A stretch of 64,000 bases of DNA, taken from assembly GCA_030141605.1 (NCBI GenBank), contig JAQGDQ010000040.1:774501-838500 (forward strand). The letters run 5' to 3'. Positions within the stretch are counted from its first letter, which is position 1; each line of letters starts with the position of its first letter. The notes below the pieces were generated by a model. It saw nothing but the letters and a program-made list of their open reading frames with translations, had not been told where the DNA came from and made no database searches. The translations under genes were made by a program, and so were the position numbers. The DNA is from Tubiluchus corallicola (lineage: Eukaryota; Priapulida; Priapulimorpha; Priapulimorphida; Tubiluchidae). Below, in pieces: positions 1 to 12,010 of this stretch.

Positions 1-1123
1 TGCAGAACACTAATTACAAAAACCATGTTAAGCTTTTCCAATTCATCACAAAAGCACTTTTTGCCAAATTCTTAAATTCCAACTGATAAAAACGCACTTT
101 CCATACAGTGTGGTGATCTTTCTTGACAAATGAGGCCAGAAACAGCTTTCTCGGGTGTCCATTAATTAAACACGCTTAACTTTGTAGCTTGGCACACACC
201 AAGTTCACTCAGTTGACTGAGGGCAATATGTGAATTTACAGTTACCTCCCAAAAATCAAAGTAGTGGTTTCCAGAGCTGCTTTCATACAGAGCTCTCTTC
301 TCTTTTCCCTCAGAAATTTACAGACATTTGCACAACGTAACTTAGGCTCTCAATTATTATAGATTCTTGAAAACCACTTTTGTTTTTTTTGTCACATTTT
401 CAAACTTCTTGCGACTTTCCAGAATGACACACTTATTACTCTCGGGTATTTTTTTTAAATGACAGTCTTTTGTTCTTAGCAAGCCATACGTTAGATTTAA
501 CGAAAAAGTAACTATAACTACATACATCATGACCATTAATTTTACTGGATTCAAAAATTTAGTCGTCTGTGTGTACGGCTGTTATCATATCTGCGTCCCA
601 ATTTTCTCCTGATGTATCAAGCCGCTTGAGTAGCTGCAGCTAATTCAAGGACAGAGATGAAAGAATTTTTAACGTTTAACGTGTAATCATCAAGTTACCA
701 TAGAAAATCCAGTTTTTGGCAGTTACTAAATTATTAGCCGCAGGGAAAATGACGCTCACGAGATGAAAAAATCAAATGGAAAAATACATATATTTGCGAG
801 CTATGGTTACAGGGGTCATTTTACTGAGAAAAAATGTTTAACATTCTATACTATGTTTTGCTGTTTTGTTCCCTTTTCAATCTATATTCAACTCCACGCT
901 GAACTTGCAAAAGAATGTACAGCTACTATACCATTTAGCTTCTTATCAACAATTTCTCATCAAAATTACGATATATCAGCAATTCTGCTGCTTTATGCAA
1001 GTCATACAGTAGTAATTTGTTTTTCCAGGGATGAAAAACAAACTCCAGGCCCAAACAGGCCACCAAATATTACAGGATTCAAAACTACGTCGAAGCACTA
1101 GCGATATTCCTACATTCGAATCC

Positions 1124-1315
1124 AGGTAATAAATTCACAAGTAATAAGACACAGGTAATAAAGTCACAGAAAATCACTGGAAAAAAGGCACAGCAAAAAA
1201 GAAGTAACACTAACTCTAACCCTAACCCCAAACAAAATTGATGGTGATTTCTTCCCTGTGAATTTTTCTAGCCAGAATTGTGACTTTTTTCCTGTGACTT
1301 TATTACAGGTCAGGC
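1124..1315. repeat. MITE-like imperfect inverted repeat
   Basis: The left part contains GGTAATAAAGTCACAG followed by an A-rich stretch and GGCACAG. The right part contains the reverse complement, TGTGACTTTATTACAGG, preceded by another copy of the TGTGACTTTTTTCC motif. The arms flank a short TAACCCTAACCCC spacer. A non-coding element with repeated inward-facing arms fits a miniature inverted-repeat transposable element or a foldback element. I see no transposase. The exact ends are uncertain. Confidence 0.5.
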
Positions 1316-2590
1316 GGTCACCCTAGATTCAAACCATATCGATCCGAGCACTACTTTGTTTATTATATTGTAGTCTGCTAACATTGTTTATTGGTTGTAA
1401 TTACTAATGGCAGAAGCTGTGATAACATAATCATGCAAACGAAGTAAAATAAGGTTTACACAAGAAACTACAAACGGATAATTAAAGGCTAGGCAAACTC
1501 AATTCTCACAGCTGGAAAACAAGAGAACAGCTGCGCAGCCAATCCAAAATTGCTCCATACTTCTCATTAAAAAGTGCAAACGAATCACAGCCTACAGAGT
1601 TGTGAAGGTGAAAAAATAAACAAAACGAGTACTTACAGAACAAAAACAAAAACTATACTGCCCCATATCATAGGTAGCTCATCTAGTAGCTGCAAACATA
1701 AAATTAAAGGAAAACTATATCAAAAACAAGGCTCATAACATACAACCATTAAATGCGGGAAAGCAGATAGTAGAAATTGCTAAAATAAAGCTGAATTATG
1801 ATTTATTAAATCTGGAGAATTAACAACTGTGTCTATTAATTATTATGATAATTTAGCACAACTCATAAGCTAAGCTAAAAACCAAATTAAATGTTGGCGC
1901 AAAACAGCTTTACTGTCTGGGATCTACTAAGCTACTTCCCGCATCAAAGAACTAACGGTGTCATGCTAATGAAAGAAAAATAGCCCCCATTGCTGTACAT
2001 TTGTATAATAAACAACCAGAAACTTTTCTGTATTTAAAAATACCAGTAACATTCTGACAACACTGAGCAGTTCTAAATGGAAATGGCCATGATATTACAG
2101 CAAAGATTTGCAACCACACTGTGCAATAGTATCAAACAAAATGTACAGAGAAAAAAATACTGACTATATATAAATTGTTTTCATTTTTCATAAAGCCTTA
2201 GGCTGAACCTAAAGGAAAGGCCAAGCATTCTGGCTTATTTCAATGTTTGAGAAAAATATTAGAAGGATTTAGTAATAAAAGTGTGATAAGTGCCTCATGA
2301 AATTAGTAAAATCACTTTAAAGTCGTGGTCATTTCGTGCTTAGACGCTCCCATTTTGAACGCCCATTTTTTCCACCAATGACGTGGTTCATCGACTGAAG
2401 AAAAGCAGTGCACTGGCAATTTCCATCAAAATATAATAAGTTTTTACAAAAAAATTGTGATATTTTTGAATGAACATTAGATAAGCTGCAGAAGTTTGAA
2501 TTAGTTTAAACAGCGCACACTTACGGAAAGCCACGATGCGCTTACGAAAAGTCACTAAGTCCACAGGTTAGGCTTTAATTTTCTGGTGAA

Positions 2591-2612
2591 GGTAAGTAAG
2601 TAAGTAAGTTTA
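2591..2612. repeat. TAAG tetranucleotide microsatellite
   Basis: About five tandem TAAG units directly visible. This is a simple sequence repeat of the eukaryotic type, possibly the tail of a retroelement, since AT-rich sequence follows. Confidence 0.7.
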
Positions 2613-4574
2613 TTAGTTTATCACCATTTTTAAAATAGCAAAATACATAACTAACAGATTTATAAATCTATGCAACATACAATAATATTACAAAGTACAA
2701 AGTAATTATTAATTAGTGGTGAAAGGGTGGCGAAAGAATTATAAGTTATCGAGGTCAGTTAACAGTAGCTGCACCCGCCTGAAAATGTCTGTATAACGGT
2801 AGTATAGATTAGATTAGCTTCATGTTTTATCGACAGTTTTTTTTGCATTTTTTGTTATTTTTCTAAGATTAAATGATAACAGTAAAATAAGCCATACATG
2901 CTAAATCGACTTGCCATTTCCTCCAAGAAAATTTCAAAGCTTTTTTAATAATGAGCAATTTACCAAGTTAAGTCGAGTCAGTGGGACAGTGTTCATTGTC
3001 AGAATGCGCAAGTGTAAAAAGCAACAAACAATAATTACAATCTGTCACGCACTAGATGTTTTAACATGCACACTTTCACCCAACTTGAAAATGAGGGCCT
3101 GACAAGCAAAAATTTTGCCGACTACAGTTACGCAGTTGGGTGCGAAATAATAATATAACAGCGGTACTGTAGTACGCTCACTACGTTGTCTAGAGTAAAA
3201 GAGCAACATCTAATTATTTTGCAATAGAAGAACTGTAGCGTTGTTGTAAAAAAACGAACAGTTAGTTAATTACAAAAGTTTGGCTGATATGCTGATAGCT
3301 ATGTTGTTAAGGTCAAAAATAATAACAAAAAAAAACAACGAACAAATTAAAGAAAAAAACTTCATAAGTACACTACGTTTTTGTAATTACTGTAATTTTA
3401 AACTGTAATAAATGTAAATACTGTCAATTTCTTTTATAAGCAATTCGATTTATTACTGTACTATTGCTTGCTTAATGTACTATGCATGTATCTCACCTGC
3501 CAAGTTGTATACATATTTTTGAGCTGCAATACAATAAATCCTTGACCCTCAGTGCAAATCTACACTAGCCTTTTAACTTACTACATCAATATTGTTTGCG
3601 AAACTCCAGGAAGTGGGATATTAGGTACAATGATTTAAATTACCAGTAATAATGACACTCCAAGCAAGCAACTTGTTTTTGAAAATTGATACATGTAGTA
3701 AACTGCAAAGTAAACCAATAAACTGTAATTGTGCTTTGCAAAATTGAATCAAACTTAACTTTTTTCATGCATAGAAAGTTACACATGGCAGCAAAAAAAT
3801 TTGTGATTATACTTCTGCATAATCCTGCATAGACTTGTAAGAGTAAGCTGCATATCTTTTAATAAACTAGGAAAGCAAACGGTTTACAGATATCAAATTA
3901 CTTTGCAATTATCAGGCCTCTCATTAAAACCAAATGAGGTGCATAGTGCTACTACCCTCTTTAAATCAACAAAATTATGTGTCTAACATGCAATCCATCC
4001 AAGCAAGAAAAAACACAAGACAGCATACAAATGTACAACAAGGAAACTACATTCTTACAAGCTGATATCCATCTAAACAGAAAATGCTTCCTGTTTCACA
4101 ACTTACAATGTATAATACAGTAAGCTTGTTCCCCAAATCATAGGCACTTCATCCAGGAGCTATGAGACGTAATTACCAACATTAATGCGATCAAATTTTA
4201 GAGCTCATTTCAGTTAATCACATAACAGCATAATGTTTTAAGACAGTCGAGACCAAAGTGCATATAAAAATATGAAAATTCAGTTTTTACCGTAAACACA
4301 CAAACATGATCACTTAACAGGAATGAACAAACAAATTTAATAAAGTAAACACTGATATACAGTGAGCAGTGTAACATAGCTAAAATGATGTTTACGTTTA
4401 AATTCTGTATGCTTAAGCTTAACACAATATATTTGAGTATTGCAAATTTAAGTATATTTGAGACTTGCAAATTAAAATCAAATTCCTGTATATTAAAAAG
4501 TCTTACCTGCATTTCATATAAAAGTGTCATATGGAAGCACCATGAACCTATTCCTACACCTGCAAGCACAAATA

Positions 4575-4665
4575 CATTCGTGTAGTGGCTAGCATATTAT
4601 AATAGCTGCCCTGATAGCTGAAGACCTGGGTTCAAGTCCCAGTGGAGAAGTAAAACTTTTCCAGG
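4575..4665 (+). repeat. tRNA-derived SINE-like fragment
   Basis: A stretch reading GTAGTGGCTAGCAT resembles an RNA polymerase III A box. About 50 bases later GGTTCAAGTCC matches the B-box consensus GGTTCRANTCC closely, inside a T-arm-like CTGGGTTCAAGTCCCAG. The anticodon arm is not convincing, so this is not called as a functional tRNA. A tRNA-derived SINE head is the best reading. Confidence 0.4.
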
Positions 4666-4714
4666 CTTCTAATTTAGTATTGCTTTTGTTCATTCAAATG
4701 ATTCAACTACTAAA

Positions 4715-5210
4715 CCGTCTAAAAATAAAAATGTTTATATATCTACATTAACATATCTTGGTCACATAATTAACGATAATTGTAAAGATGATGCTAACAT
4801 TTTAAATCAATTGCGCCTTTTTTATATTAGATTCAATATTCTTCGCAGAAATTTTAATTTTTACTCTGCTGATGTCAAACGTATTCTGTTTAAATGTTAT
4901 TATTCAACTTTTTATTGTTCTAACCTCTGGATCACTTTTAATGTTGGTACTATTAGGAAATTAAAAGCGGCCTACTACTTTGCACTGACGTAGTTTTTTT
5001 GCTTACCATAGAGGAACCACAGCATCGAGAATATGTGCCGAAAATGGCTGTAATCATTTTAAATTTATTTTACACAAAAATACTTTTAGCCTTTGTCAGC
5101 GAGTTTTAAATTCAAGCAATGACATCATACGCAGTTTTATTCATAAAACTGATATCATTTTAACTTCGAATATATTTGCCCATTGGGAATATACGCTACA
5201 TTTAGCTTAC
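4715..5210 (+). pseudogene. Non-LTR retrotransposon reverse transcriptase C-terminal fragment
   Basis: Translation of 4724-4992 gives a segment containing LTYLGHIINDNCKDDANIL, then DVKRILFKCYYSTFYCSNLW. This is the pattern of the region after the catalytic core in metazoan LINE-type reverse transcriptases (LGYII...D, then LFKSYCSSLYCCQLW). The frame breaks near 4992, and similarity resumes in another frame (RGTTASRICAENGCNHF and onward) until a stop near 5208. The catalytic YxDD region and endonuclease are absent, so it is a 5'-truncated dead copy. An AAATAA-rich tail follows, as expected at a LINE 3' end. Confidence 0.65.
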
Positions 5211-5464
5211 TAATTCTCTGATCTTTGTGTAAATATTTATTTTATTCGTCTTGTAGAAGTGTTTTAATTGTGATTTTTAACTATGGTTTGTTTATTTTTT
5301 ACGGTACTTTTTATGTACTGAAATAAACGTAAAATAAATAATAAAATTACTAAGATTTACATACGTACACAGAATTCGTAATCGTATATACTAGAGTGCA
5401 CAAATGACTGCATAAAACAGCTTTTTTATTGTTGTATGTTACAATTATCAAAAAAGATCTTGTA

Positions 5465-5605
5465 GGCAACAGAATGAAGGTCGTAGTGAAATGGTTACGA
5501 TATGTGCTTAGCTACCTAATTTAGCTGGGTCTGGTCATGAAATGGATGGGTGACTCCGATCAAATCACTTCTGGACTATCTCATGTACCATACTGCTTCA
5601 AGGGT
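5465..5605 (+). repeat. SINE-like fragment, possibly 5S-related
   Basis: The segment TGGGTCTGGTCATGAAATGG followed by ATGGGTGACTCC resembles the 3' part of 5S rRNA and its internal promoter (GGTCGGGCCTGGTTAGTACTTGGATGGGAGACC). Upstream, GTAGTGAAATGGTTACGATA resembles a tRNA-type A box. A 5S- or tRNA-derived SINE would explain both. The similarity is partial and was judged by eye. Confidence 0.3.
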
Positions 5606-5609
5606 TTCT

Positions 5610-7705
5610 CTTAATGAGCAAGGATTTATACACATACATAACTTAGCTAAAACACCTCTGCTGGTTCAGTGCCTCTTCTTAGAAATTTACCTGTGACATT
5701 GATTAACTTCCCACCACCAAGAAAATTGAAGGCACTACGCATTACTGTTGAGCATAACATCATTAACATCTTTGTTCGTATGACAATACTTTCAAAGAAC
5801 TTCGGGTCACAGCCATCGCAATAACCAATGTCACACAGTACCATACGGTACCTATGAACGTTGACCGAGTTGAACATGTGGTTGTTTTCACATGGGAAAA
5901 TCTTAACCAGTAATCCATCCGCACATCAATAACGATTGTATTGGTGCTACATTATTATTGACACACAACTATCACTTATGACAAGGCCACAAAATTTACT
6001 AACCTCAATACCTGTTTATATTATTAGGCATACTGACAGCTTTGAATATTTTGTTTATGTCACAGCAATGCCTATTCTAGAACGAAAATCCGAGACCGTA
6101 TGTATTATGTGAAACTAAAGTAAATCCTAGCTTATTCGGACAAAAAAACTTTCTTTGGCAAGCAAAACAAAGTACACATGTGATTCTGTTCATCCTCGGT
6201 TTGCAACAGCACCACTGCGTTCTAACTAAAGAGATCAAAGTACAAGTAACCACAACTGTTAAACCAAACAAGTTTCAAGTCAAATGTTTCGTTATATGTA
6301 GCTAAGGCATACAAATCTAGTCTGTCTATGTGCAACTGAACTGATACGAGGCATTTAACAGAATGAGTTTTCTTTTGAAAAAAATGGAGATTGACTAATA
6401 AATTTTTTATCCTACTGCATTAGTTCATGATAGAGGCAGTAAACTGGGTTTCTGTTAACATGTAATAATAAATTGTTCAAAGCATTCCATGCCCAATTTA
6501 TTCTACATGTACTGGGTATAATAAACAAAGACGGCAAATCTTCAAGGTTATAATATCAATTCTTAATTATAGGTGTCCGTGTGTGCATAATTATTAACCT
6601 AATAATCTTGATATTCACAAAGGATTCTAAGGTTCCAGGGCCCACCATTATTATGATCTGACAAAGTCTTAAATTCCGAGTTATTTCAAAACTACTAGCC
6701 TGGGTTCTTCTGAATCTTTGTCTTTGGGTCTTTAATTTAAGTGAAAAGTGTTTACCAGCTATTCTATACTGTTAAGTCCTACAATCTATAGCAAACATAT
6801 TTTTTATAACATTTCTAATCTCTGCATTAACTTTGCAACTCACGGACAATATAAAAAATGTGACATTGTGAATATTAATCATCCTAGTGATCTTACTTTA
6901 ATGTACACATCTATTATACTTATTAATTAATTTAAATGCTAGGCCTAATTAATTTTTTATTTCCTTTTATAAGAGTTCATCACTTTGTGAGCTAGAATCT
7001 AACACTTAATAACAGGGGTCTGCATAACTCACATGGATGTGGCAGGACTATAACCTATCTCATAAACAAGGATAATCTTCAGCAACAGAAGAGTCTTGCT
7101 GGATCACATTCAGCAGTCACTCATTCATCTAAATGTCAAGCTCAATGTTACTTAATGTCAGTTGCTTAGTACACGCCATGATTATTCTATCTCAGTTTAT
7201 CAGTTTGGCTTTGTAATTCACTTTGTAATAAAAACGTACACCTGTTTTTGGTGTTTCCACTTCTATTATCATTCAATAACTGCTTTTTATTACATCTTTT
7301 TCTCTACTTTTTTATGATTACCTTTGGTAGCATCAAATATTTCCTCTACATCAGTGTAACTAAGTGTAACGTTTCATGGAATCATGGACTTAATAGTATA
7401 ATTACTAAAATTTACTACTGATGATAAATGCGTGATAGAGGCATGAAAAATGATGATAACTAGCTGACAATGTTTCTAACAAGGTCAGAAACTGAAGATT
7501 TTGCAAACAATAGTTATAATGTGAGTTACAAAAATGAAGAAATGGGAGCTTTTTTTGAAAGTGCTTATTTTCTTTTATTGAATTCACCTTGCTTGAATAC
7601 ATAGAAAGTGCACTTCGCAATGAAACCACAACATTTAACCGTTCAGCCTGTCACTTATGGATCAAAGGTCAACCAATCTCGGCATAACTTATATCAATCA
7701 GTTTG
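5610..7705. other. Host-type intergenic DNA, no gene recognised
   Basis: AT-rich sequence without recognisable exons, RNA genes or repeats that I could delimit. Short open frames on both strands have no family signature. Confidence 0.55.
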
Positions 7706-7707
7706 TC

Positions 7708-8290
7708 ACATCGAAACCTTTTATTTAATACACTAAGCTAGTTTCTGTTGACAACGGGAAGCATTTGTATCCCTGAACCGCATTTTGCCCTCTAGTGTGG
7801 TCATAGATTAACCATTATTACTGAAACCTATGCCATTCGATTTGCCTCATCAAGAACTTTTATTTGATCTGTTACATGGTACTATTCCTAGACAATCGAT
7901 GCATTTCTGTTCCTGACCTCTTTTTGTAAGTTTTGCCCCCTGCTGGGGTAAAACATTAACCAATCGCTTAAACAATTATTACCATTCAATCTGTCTTCTC
8001 AAATTTGTATACCAAATCGAAGGTCTTAATTGAGACCTTCGATTTGATATACTACAAGCTAGTTCCAGTTGACAATGGAAAGCATTTGTCTCTTCGACAC
8101 CTATTTTGGCCCCTAGTAGCGTTGCGGGTTAACTATTTTCAATGTAACCTACACCATTTGATCCGCCTCACTGAGATCTTTCATTTGATATGCTACAAGG
8201 CACCATTGCTCAATACTCGGTGCAGTTCCGTCCCGACCTCCATTTTTTGGTTTTTGCCCCCTAGTGGAGAATTTTCCTATATGCTCATGT
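7708..8290 (+). repeat. Tandem array of about four 150-160 bp units
   Basis: Related blocks start near 7715, 7855, 8035 and 8176. Each begins with a TTTATTTGATATRCTACAAG-like stretch, continues through GCATTTSTGTYCC and CGACCTC, and ends with TTTTGCCCCCTAGTGG-like sequence. The first and third blocks share CTAGTTYCAGTTGACAAYGG. The second and fourth share a CATTGCTCAATACTCGGTGC-like stretch. The array may be two 320 bp units, each made of two subunits. No coding potential is evident. Confidence 0.6.
8014..8045. repeat. Perfect 13 bp stem hairpin inside the tandem array
   Basis: AAATCGAAGGTCT, a 6-base loop, then AGACCTTCGATTT, the exact reverse complement. It lies at the join between the second and third units of the surrounding array and was probably made by inverted duplication of the unit start. 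Confidence 0.85.
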
Positions 8291-8699
8291 CCCATGTTTT
8301 GTAATGTACAAAGGCACCACATCGCCTACCAACATACCAAATATTATGACCCTAGCTCAAAAACTATGGGAGTAGATGAATCATAAAAAAATAAATGAAG
8401 ACCTGCTCGCTCAGTGACCTTTGACCCGGTATTTCGGGTCACATGTATACACAGATAACTTTGCCCAGAGAGTGTACCCTGTGAATTTTGTGTCCCTAGC
8501 CTTCAGCATGTAAAAGGTCACCAATTGGGGGACCCCAAATTTTGTATTTTGGCAGGTGCACATCTACCTCACAGAACCCAAATACTTGTGAAAAAAATTC
8601 AAAAAACCGAAAGCCTAGGAAAAACTGACCGATGCCCACTGCCCTTCCCATTTGACCAGTAAAATTATAATACTGTAAATTAAACAAATTGACATTATG

Positions 8700-10620
8700 C
8701 TGGAAATTACATGAAATTACAATTACAATCAGAAATAAAATAAATTCATTATAATGGTACTTCTATTTAAAATCTTGTATCAATTTGCTGCTAAAACCAT
8801 TGTCTCAAATGTTATACTTACACAATAAAGCAAAATAACTCAGCGTAACACGATGTTCCATCTCCTCTTTCCAAGATCTCAGGCATCCTAATAGTGGAGG
8901 TATTATCATCACCACATTGCTAATTGTGTTCCCTAAATTGTATAAAACGTTTTTTGATTTATGAACAAAAAGAATGGCATAAAATATTCCATTCACAATT
9001 ATAAAATTTTATAACACAGCCGTTCAGCCATTTCTCAATAGTTTCATCTTGAGAATATTTCCACCTTGTTCTTTGTTTTTTAATCATTGTGTATGCAGGT
9101 TTGTATCTGTGCTGTGCAGCATTCTTTTGGATCATAATTTGCCAAGCCGGAATGAGTACAGAGAGTTGGCAAATACAGTTGTTTCTTTGTACCTTTTTTC
9201 TTCTTCAAGTTCGTGACTCTGACCAAAATTACACAATACAGTGTGTGTTTTATATTATAGTAAACATATAGTTTGGCAACTCTATTTAAACACCAGTATG
9301 AAAAGATCTAATAATATACTCAGATACTATGTAAGAAAATATACATTTAGTCAATATTAAATTAATGGTTTTATTAGTCCATGCATATTTTAAAACAATC
9401 AAACAGCAAACAAAACTGTCCATGCATTTTCTCCCATCATCCTAAAAAGTTCAATAATTTGTCCTGCGTTTTTATTGTATTTTAGTCTAAACTTTTAGCT
9501 TGTAACTATACCTTAACGTTTTATTAACTTTTAATAGCAAATTATTCAAAACAAATAAAATGAAATTTCTTTATTTTTTATTTGTGAGCCTGTTAGCTTT
9601 TAGCTATATGCGTTCTCGCATGTTGTTAGTGTGCTGTTGTAGAAGCAAAATGTAAACTTTGACATGCGTATGCTAGTAATAATAATATATATCAAGGTAC
9701 TGGATACTGGCATTACATTTACATTTTTTCTTGCAACAGAATTTTTATTTCAACAACAAAAAAGTAAAAAAGAAGGACGGCAGTTATTAAATACACTGCA
9801 TTTTTAATAAGTAATTTTACTTACAAAACTCTGCTACGTAAAATGTTACTTCATAATTGGTCTCGCACCAATCAAGAGTGGAAGTAGGATGACCCCAGTA
9901 TCCAATAGGAGCCATGACACCAAAACACCGTATAGCTACGATGGCCTATAATCCACCCGGCACCTTGAATACATAGTGTAATACACCGCCAAAACACAGA
10001 TAAACTTAGTAAACACCGAGCACGAATTCACTATTCAAAACAGCAGCACAACAGCTGAGGGCTATAGCTAGCCTAAAAGCAATATAGGGATTCATTTGTG
10101 AATTCAATTCACATCGCGTTTGATAACTGTTCCATCACGAATGAATCTTATGTAGTCTCATCTACTTTCACAAAAGACCTCTAATATTTGTTATTTTTTA
10201 TTCAAACATTCACATCCATTTCCAATACACACAAAATTAATCGGAAGACTAATTACCGTTTTTATAATTAAAATGATGCTGTCTAGTGTTTTACTGTGCT
10301 GTAGTGTGGTGTGGTTTAGCGCTACATTGAGCTGCTCACACTATTTTGCATTACAATCACAATCACATTCACATTCTCTATGATATTATTCTGATGCTTT
10401 GAGTGTGTTAATTCTGGTGCAGTAAACTGCAGTTGTGTTGCATCAAACTATGTTTAGTTATGTTGAATTTCGTTATTATATTATAATGTCACGCAGTTTA
10501 TGTAAGTAACAGTTTAGCATAGCTGAAATGTAATGGTACTGTTTGTTACAACCATGTTCGCTGCCCTTTCTCAATTCTATTTGAATTTTCTTTGTTTTGA
10601 TTCACATTGTGTTGTACAAC
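8700..10620. other. Host-type intergenic DNA, no gene recognised
   Basis: AT-rich DNA with short homopolymer runs and CA/CAC-rich patches near 10.35 kb. No exon, RNA or repeat element could be delimited. Confidence 0.5.
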
Positions 10621-10629
10621 TTAAGGAGA

Positions 10630-11147
10630 TGAATAAATCAATGGTTCATCTTATATTGGATTATGGTGATCTGATTTGGAGCCCAAATCGTCAAGACATG
10701 ATAAGGAAAATTGAAAGTATACAATGTCGAGCTCCTAGACTTGTACCTGCTATTTTTCATTTACCATATGTTGCACGACTTGAGATTCTGGGCCTTACAA
10801 CTCTGAAGTACAGACGCAAAAGACAAGATTTAATCCAAGGTATAGAAACCATCAACAGCGATATATTTTTCCATCAACAGACATATCATGGTATCAGAGG
10901 TCACTTCCGCAAATTCAAGAAGAGAACAGTTCCCCAAAGGTGCAGTAGAAGGAGATTCCCATTTGCAAGGCGAGTAATTAATGAGTTCAACATGCTGCCT
11001 GACACTGTAGTTCAAGCCTCCAATCCTGCCCAGTTTAAGTCTCGTCTCAATAGACACTGGAAACGCAATCCTGAAAAATATATAGACCCCAGGTTGCCAC
11101 AATGGCGTTACTGTTACCGTCGAAGGATAGAGGTTAAGCATAAATAG
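10630..11147 (+). pseudogene. Non-LTR retrotransposon RT C-terminal fragment, forward arm
   Basis: The frame carries the usual tail of LINE-type reverse transcriptases: MVHLILDYGDLIWSPNRQDM, then LGLTTLKYRRKRQDLIQ, and FKSRLNRHWKRNPEKYIDP near the end. Compared with the inverted copy at 11250-12005 it lacks about seven residues after RQDLIQ, so it is internally deleted. It has no catalytic core. After DPRLPQW the last 40 or so bases match a segment near 11965-12005 that lies about 750 bases upstream in the sense direction of the other copy. This suggests a rearranged end. Confidence 0.7.
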
Positions 11148-11223
11148 CTTATGAACCTCTCCACTCTTCCTTGTTTACTTTATCAATATAAAAAACAAAA
11201 CATAATAGGTGGCCACACTGGGA

Positions 11224-12010
11224 TCATGAAGCGTAGCACAGGGTTTCTTGTTGCCATTGTGGCAACCTGGGGTCTATATATTTTTCAGCATTGTTTTTCC
11301 AATATCTATTGAGACGAGACTTAAACTGGGTTGGACTGGATGCTTGAACTACATGGTCAGGCAGCGTGTTCCACTCATTAATTGCTCGCCTTGCAATTGT
11401 GAATCTTCTTCTACTCCACCTTTGGGGAACTGTTCTCTTCTTGATTTTGTAGGAGTGACCTCTGGTACCATGATATGTCCCATCGAAGGAAAAATATTTC
11501 ACTGTTGATGGTTTCTATATCTTTAAGAATACGAAATGCTTGGATTAAATCTTGTCTTTTGCGTCTGTATTTCAGAGTTGTAAGGCCCAGAATCCTAAGT
11601 CTTGCAACATATGGTAAATGAGAAATGGCAGGTACAAGTCTAGTAGCTCGACGTTGTATACTTCCAATTTTCCTTATCATGTCTTGACGATTTGGGCGCC
11701 AAATCACATCACCATAATCCAAAATAGGATGAACCATTGATTTATATAGCTTGGTCACTATAGATCTGTCAAGGTAAGAGAAACTACGTTTGATCAATGT
11801 CAGTCTTCCATGTGCTTTATTGACAACGTTGTTTATATGTGATTGAAAATTAAGCACACTGTCAATGGTGATATCTTTTTCTTCTGTGATGCTTATAATT
11901 TCTTTAGAACCTTGTCCATGTGCCATTTTATATGTACGACCTGCAGTACCATGCCTTCCAACAGTAAGGAGCTTATGCTTAACCTCTATCATTCGACGGT
12001 AACGGTGACA
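11224..12010 (-). pseudogene. Non-LTR retrotransposon RT fragment, inverted arm
   Basis: Read on the minus strand, this copy starts further upstream than its partner (VKHKLLTVGRHGTAGRTYKM, typical of the region after the RT catalytic core). It continues through SFSYLDRSIVTKLYKSMVHP, LDYGDVIWRPNRQDM and LKYRRKRQDLIQAFRILKD. A frameshift near 11480 moves the rest (GTYHGTRGHSYKIKKRTVPQ to NAEKYIDPRLPQW) into another frame. It is inactive. Its 3' end faces the 3' end of the forward copy across a short spacer, so the two form a large inverted repeat. Confidence 0.7.

Larger units (their letters stand above)
1..4570. other. Host-type intergenic DNA, no gene recognised
   Basis: AT-rich sequence with frequent stops in all frames. 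Short open frames are no longer than expected by chance and match no family I recognise. It contains an inverted repeat near 1.1-1.3 kb and a short TAAG microsatellite near 2.6 kb, listed separately. Nothing bacterial (dense coding, TAnnTTTG promoters, intrinsic terminators) is visible here. Confidence 0.6.

Noticed and set aside
763-1101. Open frame of 112 codons on the plus strand
   Set aside because: No family pattern, codon bias or splice context; expected by chance in AT-rich DNA.
1205-1230. TAACCCTAACCCC resembling telomeric repeat
   Set aside because: Only about two units, internal to an inverted repeat; far too short for a telomere.
4575-4665. Functional tRNA gene in host DNA
   Set aside because: A and B boxes fit but no proper anticodon arm or acceptor pairing; called SINE-like instead.
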